Of a stretch of DNA of 64,000 nt, positions 43,101-54,774 are shown piece by piece. The notes beneath the pieces are model-generated. The model was not told the DNA's origin, did not search any database, and saw only the letters and a program-made list of their open reading frames with translations. The DNA is from Coix lacryma-jobi var. lacryma-jobi (lineage: Eukaryota; Streptophyta; Magnoliopsida; Poales; Poaceae): NCBI GenBank assembly GCA_009763385.1, contig CM019825.1, positions 19,149,499 through 19,213,498 on the forward strand. The letters are read 5' to 3'. The position numbers and the translations under genes were made by a program. How positions within the stretch are numbered: position 1 is the stretch's first letter; each line of letters opens with the position of its first letter.

Positions 43101-44496
43101 AGAACCTCATATGAAGGTTGCAATTAACTACAAAGTCCATGACCTATTTGACAAACACAGAAGTGTAATGCTCAAGATACCCGTGAGCTATTTCTGTGGT
43201 CAGCATACTCATGGATACAAACAAATACTGAGAGGTTTGATAAATACAAAAGTGTGGTGCTCAACATGCAGGCTGGAAACAACTAAATCACAGCATGTGG
43301 TTAAGCTACCTGTTTTCCCGCATCTGCTTCTTCTACAATATTCTCCAAATATTTCAGAAACGCCAAGTGCATCTTCTTCAAATGATCAAGGGGCTCCGCC
43401 TTCCTAGTTGAATCACACACCATAATTTAACACCACATGAACCTGTGAATATCAGGTTGTATACTTGTACCTGCTTAAAAAGAGGTGAATTTCAAGTGGA
43501 AAATACATTTTCCACTCACACTAACCTGGAAATAGCAATTCTATACACCTTATCAGCCTCAATCACTTTCCCATGAGCAAATAGATACTGTGCATAAGAG
43601 TCATAGAGTAGTGCATGCTCCAGAAACATTCTTTTCTCCTCCAGTTGGTTGTAAACATTGGGAAAGTCCTCAGTTGCATCCGCCTAAAAATTTAAAAAAA
43701 AACAAAAAAGATAAGAAAAATAATAAATAGAAGCCCAGGAGGAATGAGATCAGAAATGATGTATAAAATTAATCAGGTTACGTAGAGGATCCAGATCTTG
43801 AGGAGCCGTGGATCAGTGGAGTATTGGTAGTCATCCCCATATTTTACAATGCATTCGGTCAAGTAATGCTTGAGCTGGTCTAAGGCTGTGATGTCATACT
43901 GAGGACCTGTCCCAAGCTCATCCAAGGCCCTGCTGACAGACCTGAATACAAACCCAGAAACCAATATTAGCAACCCAAGCACATGTCTTAGCTCACACCA
44001 ATATGTACATGGATATTCTAAAAGAGGAAAATCAGACCTATATGCAGCCTAATTAAGACCAAAATCAAGGTCACCACATTGCAGCCTCACAAGCATTTGA
44101 ATTAGGAATCGACATATGCTAGTGCATCTCAGTTCAATCCCACAAGGGTACTGGTATGCATCAGTAACCAAACGCTGAATCGCGGAGGTAGAGCCGCAAG
44201 CTAAGCTAAACGCCCAAATTGCACATGTTTGCATCACCAAACGGCGGAGCCTTCAGACACACAAGCACACGCACGGACGCACCCGTGGACTAAGGGAGCT
44301 CGCACACGGATTCGCACACGCTAAGCGAATCCAAGTAACGGAGGCATGTCTCGAGGTCGATTCGGGAGTACCTGAGGTATGGGAGGATGGGGTCCGAGGG
44401 CGGCGAGGCCACCTCCCGCGAAAACCTAGGCGACTTCCGGAGCGGGGTAGAGGCGGCCCCCGGCGCCGCGGCCGGCGTGCGGTCCAGGACCACCAT
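37128..44496 (-). CDS. BUB1: BUB1-type spindle assembly checkpoint serine/threonine kinase, 553 aa, 14 exons
   Basis: Exons (minus strand, 5' to 3'): 44372-44496, 43782-43941, 43526-43683, 43310-43403, 39739-39849, 39576-39663, 39266-39369, 39115-39186, 38941-39030, 38647-38804, 37818-37872, 37610-37744, 37403-37524, 37128-37317. All introns are GT-AG and the frame is open throughout. Residues 43-179 form the Mad3/BUB1 N-terminal TPR-like region (YGDDYQYSTDPRLLKIWILY, EEKRMFLEHALLYDSYAQYL), which docks on the kinetochore protein KNL1. The kinase domain spans about 247-550: Gly loop GSTGTGAFAKV (254-264), Lys280, HGDFKPDN with Asp375, and DWG at 411-413 in place of DFG, as is usual for BUB1. 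No KEN box was found, which argues for BUB1 and against BUBR1/Mad3. It acts at kinetochores in mitosis and meiosis. Intron 4 is swollen by transposons. It is divergent from the SH3P gene. Confidence 0.95.
39907..40472. mobile_element. non-autonomous hAT transposon in BUB1 intron 4, 566 bp
   Basis: Perfect 8-bp target duplication ATGACAGG (39899-39906 and 40473-40480). Terminal repeats CAATGATTTCAGATCG and CGATCTGAAAACATTG are inverted. Subterminal zones are packed with GACTAATCG / CGATTAGTC motifs (39950-40030 and 40300-40460), the repeated sites expected for hAT transposase binding. No transposase is encoded. Confidence 0.92.
40780..42110 (-). mobile_element. internally deleted L1-type LINE in BUB1 intron 4
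   Basis: On the minus strand, 42100-41560 carries the tail of LINE ORF1 (SDAQKRVIRSLGLFVVEE, LSDAHLTALAA-like in a neighbouring frame). At 41519 starts the ORF2 endonuclease (MNSSAILVWNTRGLNNKARC, then ADVVCLNETKVTKV), which ends at about 41227. RT is missing; the sequence then jumps to a typical LINE 3' region (41150-40790) with a terminal A-rich tract at about 40783. It lies in the same orientation as BUB1. Right edge approximate. Confidence 0.75.
42111..43309 (-). other. remainder of BUB1 intron 4, no exon seen
   Basis: I searched for an additional exon between exon 4 (ends in phase 0 at 43310) and exon 5 (starts in phase 0 at 39849) and found none needed. The sequence is AT-rich and non-coding apart from the LINE end. 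Confidence 0.6.
42777..42830 (-). mobile_element. second LINE 3'-end fragment
   Basis: 'aatacaaagatgcgcagctctcctgtgtgttcggaaaaaaaaa' resembles (with the A-rich side on the + strand at its right) the conserved 3' end of grass LINEs, which read 'acgcagctctcctgcgtgttcgagaaaaa'. Only the terminus remains. Confidence 0.5.
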
Positions 44497-45716
44497 GCCC
44501 GGATACGGAAAGCCTCTGGGACGAACCCTCCGGCGATCGCCGGCCGCGAGACGGCGACGAGCAGCACTACAATTTGCTCTCGCGTGTGTGTGACAGTGAG
44601 CCGGGGACGGCACTGGAGGTGTGGCAGACTGGGGCAAGAAGGGGAAATATTTTGAAATAAAATCGGCCCGGCCGTTGCTGGCTCGCTGCAGCGGCAGCGC
44701 GGACCTAAAGTCGGCTCTCGTGCGGCCACTCGTCAGGATTCATGAAGAGAAAAGGCACAGTTTGTTTCTGTCTGAACTCTAAAACTGAATAAATTATCTC
44801 TTTAAACTTTTTAAACTATGCAATGTATTTTCAAAGATTCAAACGAAATAAATAGAAAAAAAGACAAAAAGACCTTTAAAAACCACCTATAACTGGTCAG
44901 TAGGTAAAAATTTAAAATTTATTTAGAGCAGAGGAATAAAAAATCTAAAAATTGAGGAAAAATACAGAAATAAAAAAAAAGAATTTGATGGTAAAACAGA
45001 GAAATGAAAAAACGCGGGAATTTTGTAGGAACGAGCGTTTGGAATGCAGAAATAAGATATTAAAGAAATCTTATTTTTTTACACGACAAAATATTGTTGA
45101 AAAGGTTAGTCAATCACATATCAAGTCATCGGAAAAATTACTTTAGCTTAGAGCAGAAGCAAATAGTTTTTTTCTTCCAAAATGCATGGGTGAAGGAAAC
45201 TTTTCATATGAAAGGAAATGCTTAATGACCTTAATCCTACATTTTAAACGTATGAATAGTAGAGAAAATAGAGGAATCTTGATTCATTTACTTTTCCTTT
45301 GAAAATCCTACAATCCAAATGGGACCTTAGGGAGGTGGTTACCTGATCTTAGAGTTTATGAAGTAAAAGCAAACTTCAACGATAATTCAATATGAAATAA
45401 AAGCAAACTTCAACGATAATTCAAGGAGGTAAAATGTACCTTTTTCTTCAGCAAGCGGTGAATACTGGATAGGGTAATGGGTTTTCTCCTACTCGTCAAC
45501 ACGGACTGGGCTTTCATGGGCCGGGAGTGGGGTGTCCGTGACGTGTCTGTAATACTAGAAGCGACGAACGATGGACGTCCGTGATTGTTTGGAACGGGAG
45601 CGTGTTGGGTAGCGACGGTGCCGCCGTCCGTCTGGGTAGCGACGGCGCCACGGCGGCTTCCGGCTTGTGCGCGTGTGTCCGGGCGAGAGTGAGAGGGAGA
45701 GAAAAGCTGGGAAGAG
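44497..45716. promoter_or_regulatory. shared 1.2-kb head-to-head intergenic region of BUB1 and SH3P
   Basis: It contains the 5' leaders and promoters of both genes. On the BUB1 side, GC-rich sequence from 44497 to 44720 includes an AACGG core (minus strand, 44672-44676), the heart of MSA elements that drive G2/M genes through MYB3R factors. 'gaaataaaatcgg' at 44654-44666 is the only AT-rich box close to the BUB1 start. The middle (44750-45330) is AT-rich with MITE-like debris. A tandem duplication lies at 45358-45425. The SH3P side from 45450 is GC-rich with no clear TATA box. Confidence 0.5.
45358..45425. repeat. tandem duplication, two units of about 34 bp
   Basis: 'gaartaaaagcaaacttcaacgataattcaa' occurs at about 45360 and again at about 45393 with one substitution (gaagtaaaa / gaaataaaa). 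Confidence 0.9.
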
Positions 45717-48700
45717 ATGGAGGCGCTGAGGAAGCAGGCGAGCAAGTTCAAGGAGCAGGTCGCCAGGCAGCAGCAGGTTCTGGATCCCGCTCCCGAACAC
45801 CCGATTCTTCATTCCGCCTCTCTGCTCCGTACTCCTTCCGTTGCTCGTATAAAATGGGCGTCATTTCGCGGTGTTTGGTTGCTCAATGTGTCGCGAGGCT
45901 GCCGCTAGGATGTGGCTGAGAGATTCCTTTCGGTTTTAGGGGTCTCGCGGTTGTCATGTAGCTGGATCTCGGGGTTCCAACGCGAATTTGCATTTCATGT
46001 ACCGCGTGGATCTGCGAGCTGCGAGCCATGGGGATCGGATCTTGGGGCCAAGAGCTGGGTTTTTTAGGATGCACGAGTATTTGTTGTGTTCTGCTGTATC
46101 TTGCTAATTTGGAATGTGAATTGTCCCTTAATCATTATGTGTGAAGCGGACGTTGCAGTTCAGGGGCCGTTTGGATCCTTTCATTTTAAAGGAATTAGAA
46201 TTCACTCAATAAATTAGACTATTTGGCTTGGAATTTGGCATTCCACGACTTTCCAAAGTTCACATAAGCTAAGCCTATCTCAAATACATAGGGTGGGAGA
46301 GAGAAATTGATTATATAGATCACCATATTATATTTCTACTTTGCAACTTATAACACTTTCTTCAACTCACTCTCCTGTGATAGAAATGCAACACATGAGT
46401 TTCTCTCTCGTATAGCCAACAATAACATACAAATATAATCCATATACATCATATTAAGTTTAATTAGTATGTGCCTAAATTATAATTATTAAAATGAATT
46501 CAATTCCATGCATCCAAACGGGCCCTCATTGATTCAATGGCTGCAAAAAAGATAGTTGCAATAAGGTTTTGTGTTTGAACAGAGGCATTGAATTGCACTT
46601 CTAGTGGCAGGGGTGGCATAGTATTAACTGATACTTGTGGCACAGTATGGGTCCATACATGATGGAAGCACTGTAAGGACAAATTGGGTGATTTACTTAT
46701 TTTATATTGGTTGAAGTGTATAGCTCACTGTTATGACTCTCCTGGTTAGGTATATGTGAGATGTGTTCCTTCTACAAGTTAGCATTTGGTATCTCACTCT
46801 ATTTTGGACCCTGTGTAGTCTTCTATTGTACTAGGACAATTATGTCCTGCAATCATGTGTTCTAACTACTCTATTGTTACTTGTTTTCTATCTGTTTTAT
46901 TTCCATGATGATCTTTCATGGAGAAGCTGTTATGCCGCTATATATGGAATTGACTAGTTGCATTTTTTATTTTTTTTGGATTTTTGTAGTTTCCTTTTCA
47001 ACCCTTGTTTGTCCTTTTCTAATTTCAAGAAGCCAAGTAATGTACATGCTCCTGGTATATTGTTGTTGCCCAAAGGCGTGCATGTAGAACTTAAGCATTC
47101 TGACAAAAAAGGGTATTCCTTATTTTACAGCATGATTATATTTTGTTTACTCTCGAGTTCTTCTGTATGCATTGCACAATGGAGGCAACAACTATCATGC
47201 CACAAATTGAGACACTGACAACTTTAAAATGATATTAGTTATAGCCTTGGAGGAAGCTACTGTTTTGAAACTACAGATTTGTGGTTGCAATTGCCACTAG
47301 TGATTTGAGGCAATCCTTTCCTTGCTTATATTTGTGATTTTAAAATTTTCAGGCTGTTATAAAGCAGTTCAGTACTACTGGTTATGAGCGGTCAGATTCC
47401 GTTGTAATTGATGAGATTGAACTACAGAGACATCAACAGCTTGAGAAATTGTATGCTTCTACTCGTTCTGGAAGGGTAAGAAGGGGAGAATTATAGATGT
47501 CCTTTTGACCTATCTATTCATGTGAACACCTGGCCAAAACTGATGTTGCATTTGCATTGTTCAATATACGTCAAACATAGTCTTTGTATATTCAGTGCGC
47601 TAGTAAGTATTTTTTTTTTCAGATGAAGTGAAGATTTCATGATTGCAGTATACCCTTTACTGAGTTTCATGATGGCAGTTGTTACATTTCTGTGATGTAT
47701 CCACTCTAACAGGATTTCCAGAAGGACATAGTTAGAGCAGCTGAAGGTTTGGTGTTTATTGGAAACAAACATATTGAAGTGGGTATGTACTTATGTGGCC
47801 CATGTCAATTATCCTTGGTTAATTCTGTCAGGTTGAGATTTCTTCACAGCAAAAGAAAGTTACATTGTTATTTTGTCTTGTTTACAGTTTCTCACATAGT
47901 AGGGCCATTGCCCATTGGTTAGGGTTAGAAATAGGATATCTACCCTCCAAAACTTAGTGTAGAATGATGCTTTGAGCTAGAATAGTCATTTGTCACTGCA
48001 GCTATCTAGGATGATAAATTCATATGTCCTCCATCTTGAGAAGGAATCACTACTATTTTCAATGGTTATCACCACTACATTTTCTAGAGGTTATTTTAGT
48101 TGAATTGAAAAAAATTGTGAATTTCAAACAGGGTTTAATCAGTTTATTTCTTTCTTTTGCAGTGCATGCTGTTACACCTGTATGCAAGTCTCCCAATTCA
48201 TTATCTATGAAATAGTTTGTTAAACTGCTGCATCTATTCTTTCTTTTGGCCATAGGAACAAAATTTTCTGAGGACTGCTATAGATATGGAGGCGAAAATA
48301 ATGCAAGCGACGAAGCCCTTGGAAAAGCTGCATCACTATATGGAGGTGCTTTGAGAAATATTGAGAAAGAGTATGAGGATTTCAACAGAATTTTATCTTC
48401 TCAGGTAAGTGCTGACTGATCTTTGAGTTAGTTTCCCACATAAGGCCTGTTTAGTTGGAGATCACTTGTGGGAATTTATGTGTAAGGGGGTTTTGAAGGT
48501 TCTTGGTTGGTTGGCAGGCAGAAAATATAGGTGTTATAGGGAATGCATATTTCAGGGTACAGTTACCATTCATGAAGTGAGTTGTTGATTGGAATGGATT
48601 TGAATAACTTTTGAGGCATATGAATATATCTCAGGCATTTAAAGTGACTTATTTTGCATGGCTTTACTTCCTGAAATTTCTAGAAGATATCATTGGTGGA

Positions 48701-50758
48701 TGTGAATTTGTATTGAAAGTTTCCATTGGCAACTGGAGAGTGCCACCACACCCTAGAATATCCAAGGTTTTGGAAGCCTTTTTGTTTGAGTAAAATTTTC
48801 ACAAGTCCATTTTAGTCTCATGAAAACCAAAATGTTGCCAGTCTCCTTAGTGGTAACTTTCTGATACTGATAATCCAAGTTACAAAAGCATATTCTGCTT
48901 TGCCCTTTACTTCCCGATTCATATGATATCAGTAGCTTGTGTATGGTATATTGGTATTGAATATTGATCGCCATATGCATAATTTCTGTTTATTTGCTTA
49001 GAACAGCCTTTCTCAGTGCAAGTTTGATTCGAAGCCTATATATGCCGTTCTGATAGAAATAAGAACACAAGTATGTGTGAGGTATTTGGATCTCATCTAG
49101 ATACATTTTAAGTTTCTTACATTTGTTGACATTTCAGACTATAGACCCATTGAGGTCAATGGCTATGGGTGCACCCCTGGAAGATGCTCGTGGTCTTGCA
49201 CAGCGCTATAGCCGGATGAGACATGAAGCTGAGATCCTTGTATGTACTGGTGGTTTAATCCTTCGCTGCAAGGGAGCAAATTCCAATTGCTGCTACTTCC
49301 ATTTACCCTGATCCTTCTTGTTTGTTCAATAGTCGGCTGAAATTGCTAGAAGAAAGGCACGGGTAAGAGAAGCTCCAATTCCTGAGCACACTACAAAGCT
49401 TCAGCAGTCAGAAGCTAAAATGATAGAGCACAAAGCAAGCATGGCTGTGTTAGGAAAGGAAGCAGCAGCTGCGCTTGCGGCTGTTGAATCTCAGCAGCAA
49501 CGAGTGACCCTTCAGCGTATGGTTGGCGTGGTGAGATTACTTACTTATAATATGTGGCTATTCTATTTGCATTGTTTGTTACATTCATTTATTTCTTTGT
49601 CCTTGGCAATTTGTCTCGTTGAAGGTAGAAGCAGAAAAGTTATTCCATTTGAGATTAGCTGCTATCCTTGATGATGTTGAAGCGGAGGTAGAGTTTTCAC
49701 TTTTCACTTTGATTGTTATGGGAAGTTGTGAAAATTCTCTTGCGTTCCTATTTTTTTACGATTTCTTCTTTCTTTGTAGATGTCCTCTGAGAAGCAAAGG
49801 AGAGAATCTGCACCACCTATTATATCTTCGCATAAGCGTGCTGAAAAAGCCCAGTACTTCCTTGCTGAGGTGAAACTGAGTAACTGGCAATAAAAATCAA
49901 GTATACATCATGTTTTCCATTTATATGTATAGTATCGATCTTTTTTGTGCTGCAGGCAATGCATAATTTCAATGGAACCACAGAGAAGGAACTGAGCTTA
50001 ATTGTTGGTGATTATGTTGTCGTTCGTCAGGTCAGTGTGCTCTTAACAGTTTAAGCTGTGGAAGTAATGTACTCCTTCCATCCCAAATTATAAATCATTC
50101 CAAGAATTTTGGAGAGTCAAAGTTTCTCAAGTTTAACCAAATTTATATAATGAGATAATTACATTTATGATATCAATTAAGTATCATTAGATTCTTTATT
50201 AGTTATATTTTCATAGTATATTTATTTGATATCATAAATCTTTGTGTATCTCTATAAATTTAGGTCAGACATAGAAAAGCTTTGACTCTCCAAGAATTTT
50301 GGAATCACTTAGTTTGGAATTGAGGGAGTAGTAGTGTAGTACCCACTGGCTAACCTGGCTTAAGAAATGCGAATGTGGTCATAAGAATCCATCTGATCAA
50401 AGATGACCAATTACTATATGGACACTTATCCTCCTGCAGTGAGTGCAAACTGCACAGTGACTGCCTACAGGCTTCTAGGATGAATTAGTCTAGCAGTTGC
50501 TGAAAAGAACCGTGCTATGGTGGAATGAATATAAGAACGAATTAGCGTGTCCAACCAAACACACTGAAACTAGTTACCCACTAACTATCAATACTATTTT
50601 ACTGTATGATTGCATCCTTATTCTTTCTGTGCCTGCACCAGATTGCTCCCAATGGCTGGGCGGAAGGAGAATCCCGAGGGAAGGCCGGTTGGTTTCCGGC
50701 CGCCTATGTTGAGAGGCGCGAAAATATCCCCCCTAATAAAGTTTTCCCACAAGTATAA
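45717..50758 (+). CDS. SH3P3: SH3 domain-containing protein, SH3P family (BAR-like plus C-terminal SH3), 348 aa, 10 exons
   Basis: Exons: 45717-45776, 47353-47475, 47713-47782, 48256-48404, 49138-49239, 49333-49530, 49625-49687, 49780-49869, 49956-50030, 50642-50758. All introns are GT-AG and the frame is continuous to TAA at 50756-50758. The N-terminus MEALRKQASKFKEQVARQQQ and residues to about 270 are helical and charged, the BAR-like membrane-binding region of plant SH3Ps (RHQQLEKLYASTRSGRDFQK, GAPLEDARGLAQRYSRMRHE). Residues 286-340 form the SH3 domain (AMHNFNGTTEKELSLIVGDY, then NGWAEGESRGKAGWFPAAYV). Family members bind phosphoinositides and work in clathrin-mediated trafficking, cell-plate formation and autophagosome formation. 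The length is closer to SH3P3 than to SH3P2, but the paralogue number is uncertain. Introns 1 and 9 carry MITEs. Confidence 0.94.
46163..46525. mobile_element. Tourist-like MITE in SH3P intron 1, 363 bp
   Basis: Termini GGGGCCGTTTGGATCC and (inverted) GCATCCAAACGGGCCC. Flanked by TCA on both sides (46160-46162 and 46526-46528), a 3-bp duplication that fits the PIF/Harbinger group although the usual target is TWA. A half copy lies at 34701-34863. Confidence 0.85.
50072..50328. mobile_element. Stowaway MITE in SH3P intron 9, 257 bp
   Basis: TA at 50070-50071 and 50329-50330. Termini CTCCTTCCATCCCAAATTAT and TAGTTTGGAATTGAGGGAG form an inverted pair, with further pairing of 'CATTCCAAGAATTTTGGAGAGTCAAAG' near 50096 with 50277-50306. 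Confidence 0.9.
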
Positions 50759-51745
50759 GATCATAAGGGGTCATCTGTTTCCACTGTGCAGAGTTTGCGG
50801 GTTGCAAGTAGTGTTCCCTCCTGATCTAAAAATAGCGTTCCCTGCATAGCAATTTGGTTCGACCTAACCCCGGCACTGGGGAGGCTGTATGTAACTTCTG
50901 ACTGGTTTGATGCTTTGTAACTCGTGTATCTTGGGTGCCTGCGCGCACATTGAAGATGTCGCTTTGCACGTGCAACTATCCTTGATGTATCTACCATGTG
51001 CTAGTCCTTGCGGCACCTTAGGTCATAGACTCAGCTTCCCTTTATCTGCTACTAACGTCTTTCGAGTGTAAATTCATTCTTGCACCTTTTTTTTCGTTAG
51101 TGTGTATCAGTAGTTCTGTACAATATGTTTTTTGAATGATACCATTCGGCCATCAGAACTTTGACCCGTCTCCTAACTGCAGGATTTTTTTTTCAAGACT
51201 AAGTTGCTTTCCACATGTTTCAGCCGTGGTAATCATCATTTCTAGTGATATTTGGCTGTGATTTACGGAGGAATTCAATTTTCAATTCTTGAAATGAGCA
51301 TATCATCAGCTTACCTGGTCTGTGTATGCTCGAGGATCCTAAGAGCAACCTGTACGTGTCCTAAGGGTGTCCATATATTTAATGCAGGCTAGGAGCAACC
51401 ATAGTGTACCTGTCCTAGAGGTGTCCATATATTTAATGTAGGTATAGCACCTTGTTCCATGCACAGTCTATGAAGATCCTGCTCCTATCTATAGATCCTG
51501 CTTCCAAACTCAAACCAACTATTTTTGTGGAAAAAAAGACACGCTCATGTGTCTATACACTGGTGACCAAATATCACCTGACGTTTTATTATCATGGAAC
51601 CCATCTGAAGGTATACCTCCATGCCTATACATTGCTAGTGCTCTAAGAAACCCGTACGTGCGTATAATGTTAAAATATCCACTTCAATGCATGTGCCAAC
51701 TCAACAGGCATCCTAATATCATGAGAGATTCTTAACTTACACAGA
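50759..51745 (+). other. SH3P 3' UTR and downstream DNA
   Basis: The first 250 bp are probably 3' UTR; no clear AATAAA is seen. Further on, an imperfect direct duplication lies at about 51335-51441: 'gagcaacc.tgtacgtgtcctaagggtgtccatatatttaatgcagg' is repeated as 'gagcaaccatagtgtacctgtcctagaggtgtccatatatttaatgtagg'. No gene is seen. Confidence 0.45.
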
Positions 51746-51746
51746 C

Positions 51747-52207
51747 TTAGGCTGTCCGCACCGGCGGACGGGAAAGGAAACGCCAAACCGGTAGCTAAAA
51801 AACGGCGCAGCGGGGAACAGTAAACAACACGCTATTTGTGTTTGTCCGGGAAACAGAGCGGAAGCGCGGCTCTTTAGCGGACGAGGGCATGGGGCCGGCG
51901 CATGCACGTGCGCTGCGCGCTCATACAGCGTGCTAGCTAGCACGAGCCCCTGTAGTGGTGGGCCCCACTCCATTTTCTAACAAAAAAAAATGTTATATCA
52001 CAAACCGAAAATCTAAATTAAATTCCGATTGCACCATTGAACTCGTTACAATTAATTCTTCAAAACTAGATCTCTCATGGATATATTTAGATAAAGTGAC
52101 AAGTAGGTCCACAGTAGATAGAGGATGATATAGAGGATGGATGGATGCGGGAGAAATGAGTATAAAAGAGAGAATCTTGATGACCAGACACTATAGAGGA
52201 TGAAAAT
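51747..52207. other. left part of a possible MITE or other repeat at the gypsy insertion point
   Basis: 'taggctgtccgcaccggcggacg' at 51749 resembles the end of known grass MITEs of the 'GGCTGTCCGCACC' type, but the other end is not visible because the gypsy copy starts at 52208. No coding potential is seen. Confidence 0.35.
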
Positions 52208-53371
52208 TGTCGGTGTTTCGTACCCGGGGGTATCACACCAACGAGTAATATGATCGCGTGCTTCTCTTCCTGGATGGTGATGCAAGAGGGACACAAGGAT
52301 TTATCCTGGTTCGGGCAAAGAAGGCCCTACGTCCAGCGGGGGAGATGTTCTTGTATTACTTGCACCTAAGTGCTTGTACAGGGGAGAATACAAGCTCAGT
52401 GAGCGTGGACCGGAGTCCGGACTCGTGCTTGTGCGTGGACTCGTGTGTTGTGTCGTCCTCTTGAATGAGGGCCCTAGCGTCCCCTTTTATAGAACAAGGG
52501 GAGGCCAGGGTTACATAAAGGTATTACAGGTGTCGGGGCGTATGGTGCCCCATACGGAGAAGGGTAGGAACCCTGTCTTGTCGGAGCCACTGGAGCCGAT
52601 GTGATCGTCGCTGTTGAGGCGTCCTTGGGTCGTGGCTTCCATCCTGGGGCGGACGTGGCGGCGCGACAAGGCGGGAGCCGTACAGCACCCATCCGGGATG
52701 TACAGTACGCGGGGAGTCCCTCGGACCTTGGGGTACCTGTCTTCCAATAGCACGAAAGTAGTTAGGGCTCGAAGGACGCGGAGCCGGCTTCGAGGTAGTG
52801 CCACGGGGCTCGAGGGGCGCGTAGCCGGCCTCGAGGTGTTACAGTGCAGGGCTCGAGGGGCGCGTAGCCGGCCTCGGGGGTTACTGTGCAGGGCTCGAGG
52901 GGCGCGTGGCCGGCCTCGAGGGTTACAGTGCAGGGCTTGGCCGAACAGTGCTGTACTGGTGCCCTTTTGCCCATGCTTGTGGTGAAAACGAGACTTGACC
53001 TTTACCGAGTCACTGTGGTACATGCTGTGCACTAGTGGACATGACCGGAGTAGGTGAAGGCATTAAATGCGTGGTATGGGCTGGTACGGCTGTCAGCTCG
53101 AGGTCCGTGCGTTAAGGCTCGAGGTGTGGGGCGCGCTCGCCCGAGGCCTGAGGGCTCGGGCGAGACGGAGAGCGATCGTGCTCGCCGAGGCCTTGCTGGG
53201 AGGGCTCGGGCGAGACGGAGACAGAGCGTTCGCCCGAGGCCTGGCTGGGAGGGCTCGGGCGAGACGGAGAAGAGCGTTCGCCCGAGGCCTGGCTGGGAGG
53301 GCTCGGGCGAGACGGAGATAGAGCGTTCGGGTGTTTGCGTTGATTGGGGTACCCTTTTTGTACCACCGACA
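52208..53371 (-). repeat. 3' LTR of gypsy copy 2 (1164 bp)
   Basis: TGTCGGTG...CACCGACA, same family as 4886-6081. It carries about three 'gggctcgaggggcgcgt' units (52805-52935; one more full unit than the other LTR) and about four units of the 'cccgaggcctggctgggagg' array (53140-53328). The adjacent internal sequence on the minus strand, GGGCTCGGGGGCTAC, is the likely polypurine tract (53372-53386). Confidence 0.95.
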
Positions 53372-54600
53372 GTAGCCCCCGAGCCCTTGTTTGAGTGCTT
53401 GCATTCGAGCAGGGGCTCCAGATTGGGATCTCGACGGATGGCTAACTGTTCTCGAGGGTTTTGTCGATTTGATTTCGTGGGTGGTAGCCCCGAGGCCACG
53501 GGGGAGTGGTTAGAGCTCCCTCGTGGGCTTCCCGAAGAATCCTCCGTCGTTTGGGAACCTTCTGCCCTGTGGCGCGCCTTTTTTAGGCGGAAACGTCAGG
53601 GGAGCGGAGATCGCGGCGCCGTGTGTACCTGTGAACAGGATCGAGATGCGGTTTGGTAGTAATATTAAATATTCGCGGTAACCTTTCCTTTATCGTGGGA
53701 GACTCCGTCCGAGGCTTGGCGTGGAGGGCTCGGGAGAGACGGAGAACGAGCGATCGTTCGAGGCTTGGCCTTGAGGGCTCGGCGAGATGGAGGTCGAGCG
53801 TCCGCCCGAGGCCTGAAAATCTCACGTTTATACAAAGAAAAGAGATTAGTCGTAACTGTCCGAGCTCTTAGACCCTCTTTCGTCGAGGGGTGCCAGGCTG
53901 AACCGACTGGCCGGCTCCTCGAGCTGTCCGGCATGCCGATTGCCCTGGCTTGTCATCCCGCGAGTCCTTTCGATCGGATGCGAGGGGGGATGCCTCGTAC
54001 TACCCCGAGTGGGCGAGTATCGAGGTTCCCGGTGAGCTGGTAACGGGGAATCCAAGTGAGAGCTCGTGCCCCGTTCGTTAGGGGTCGACTGTGGCCCGGA
54101 GGCGGTCTCATAAAGCATGGGGGCTCAGTCTGCAGGAGTGCCGGGTCCATTCGATAGGACCCGGTGGCTCGATGCCTCCCTCCGAGGGGATCTCACTGCA
54201 CGTCGAGCTCCCCGCCTTGGATACACGTGAGGGGCCTCGAGGGCTCGGCCCTCGAGTAATGCCGCGAGTGGCGCCCCTTGGTGTCCCTGACTCGGGTGCT
54301 CGAAGCCGGCTGTCGAACCCTTTTCGAGGGCCAGCCTTCGCTGCTTCGAGACTTAGGGCCGGGGCCCGTTTTTACCTTTATGAAGAAGCCTCCGTCGTCT
54401 GGGAATCCTTCTGCCCGTTGGGCACGCCTTTTTAGGCGGAAACCGTCGGGGAGAGCGGCGGGCGCGAAGCCGGAGCGACGGTCGTGGCGGGCCCGGGTAG
54501 TGGAGCGAATGGAGAGGTAACGCGTGTACCCTGCATCCGGCTCGAGACGTGGTTAGGTGGGCGCATTGAATGCATTCGGTTACCTTTTTACGTCGTGGGA
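53372..54600. other. gypsy copy 2 internal non-coding segment between 3' LTR and the antisense gene
   Basis: GC-rich; overlapping open frames on both strands have no domain. It includes diverged relatives of the LTR array unit at about 53700-53815 ('cgaggcttggcgtggagggctcggg') and a near-repeat of 'aagaatcctccgtcgtttgggaaccttctgccc' (53535 against 54386). Confidence 0.55.
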
Positions 54601-54625
54601 GATCCCGCCCGTCTGGATTTCCCCC

Positions 54626-54633
54626 TATAAATA
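54626..54633 (+). promoter_or_regulatory. TATA box of the antisense gene
   Basis: CCCCCTATAAATATCG on the + strand, about 145 bp upstream of the ATG at 54775 and followed by an A/G-rich then CT-rich leader. Its place upstream of an ORF that runs against the element's own genes suggests an independent promoter. Confidence 0.65.
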
Positions 54634-54774
54634 TCGAAAGAGGGGAAAAAGAACCTTTTACTTTGCCTTTGCCTTCGCCGCCGCCGTAGCCTTTACGCGC
54701 CCTCTCCTTCGAGCTAGTCGATTGGGGATTTCCGGCCGCCCGTCCGCTGCTCGGATCCGCGCCGCGCCACCGTC

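Noticed and set aside
53054..53659. 201-codon frame on the plus strand across the LTR array
   Set aside because: It is a readthrough of the GC-rich tandem repeat; the other LTR gives a different frame because of indels.
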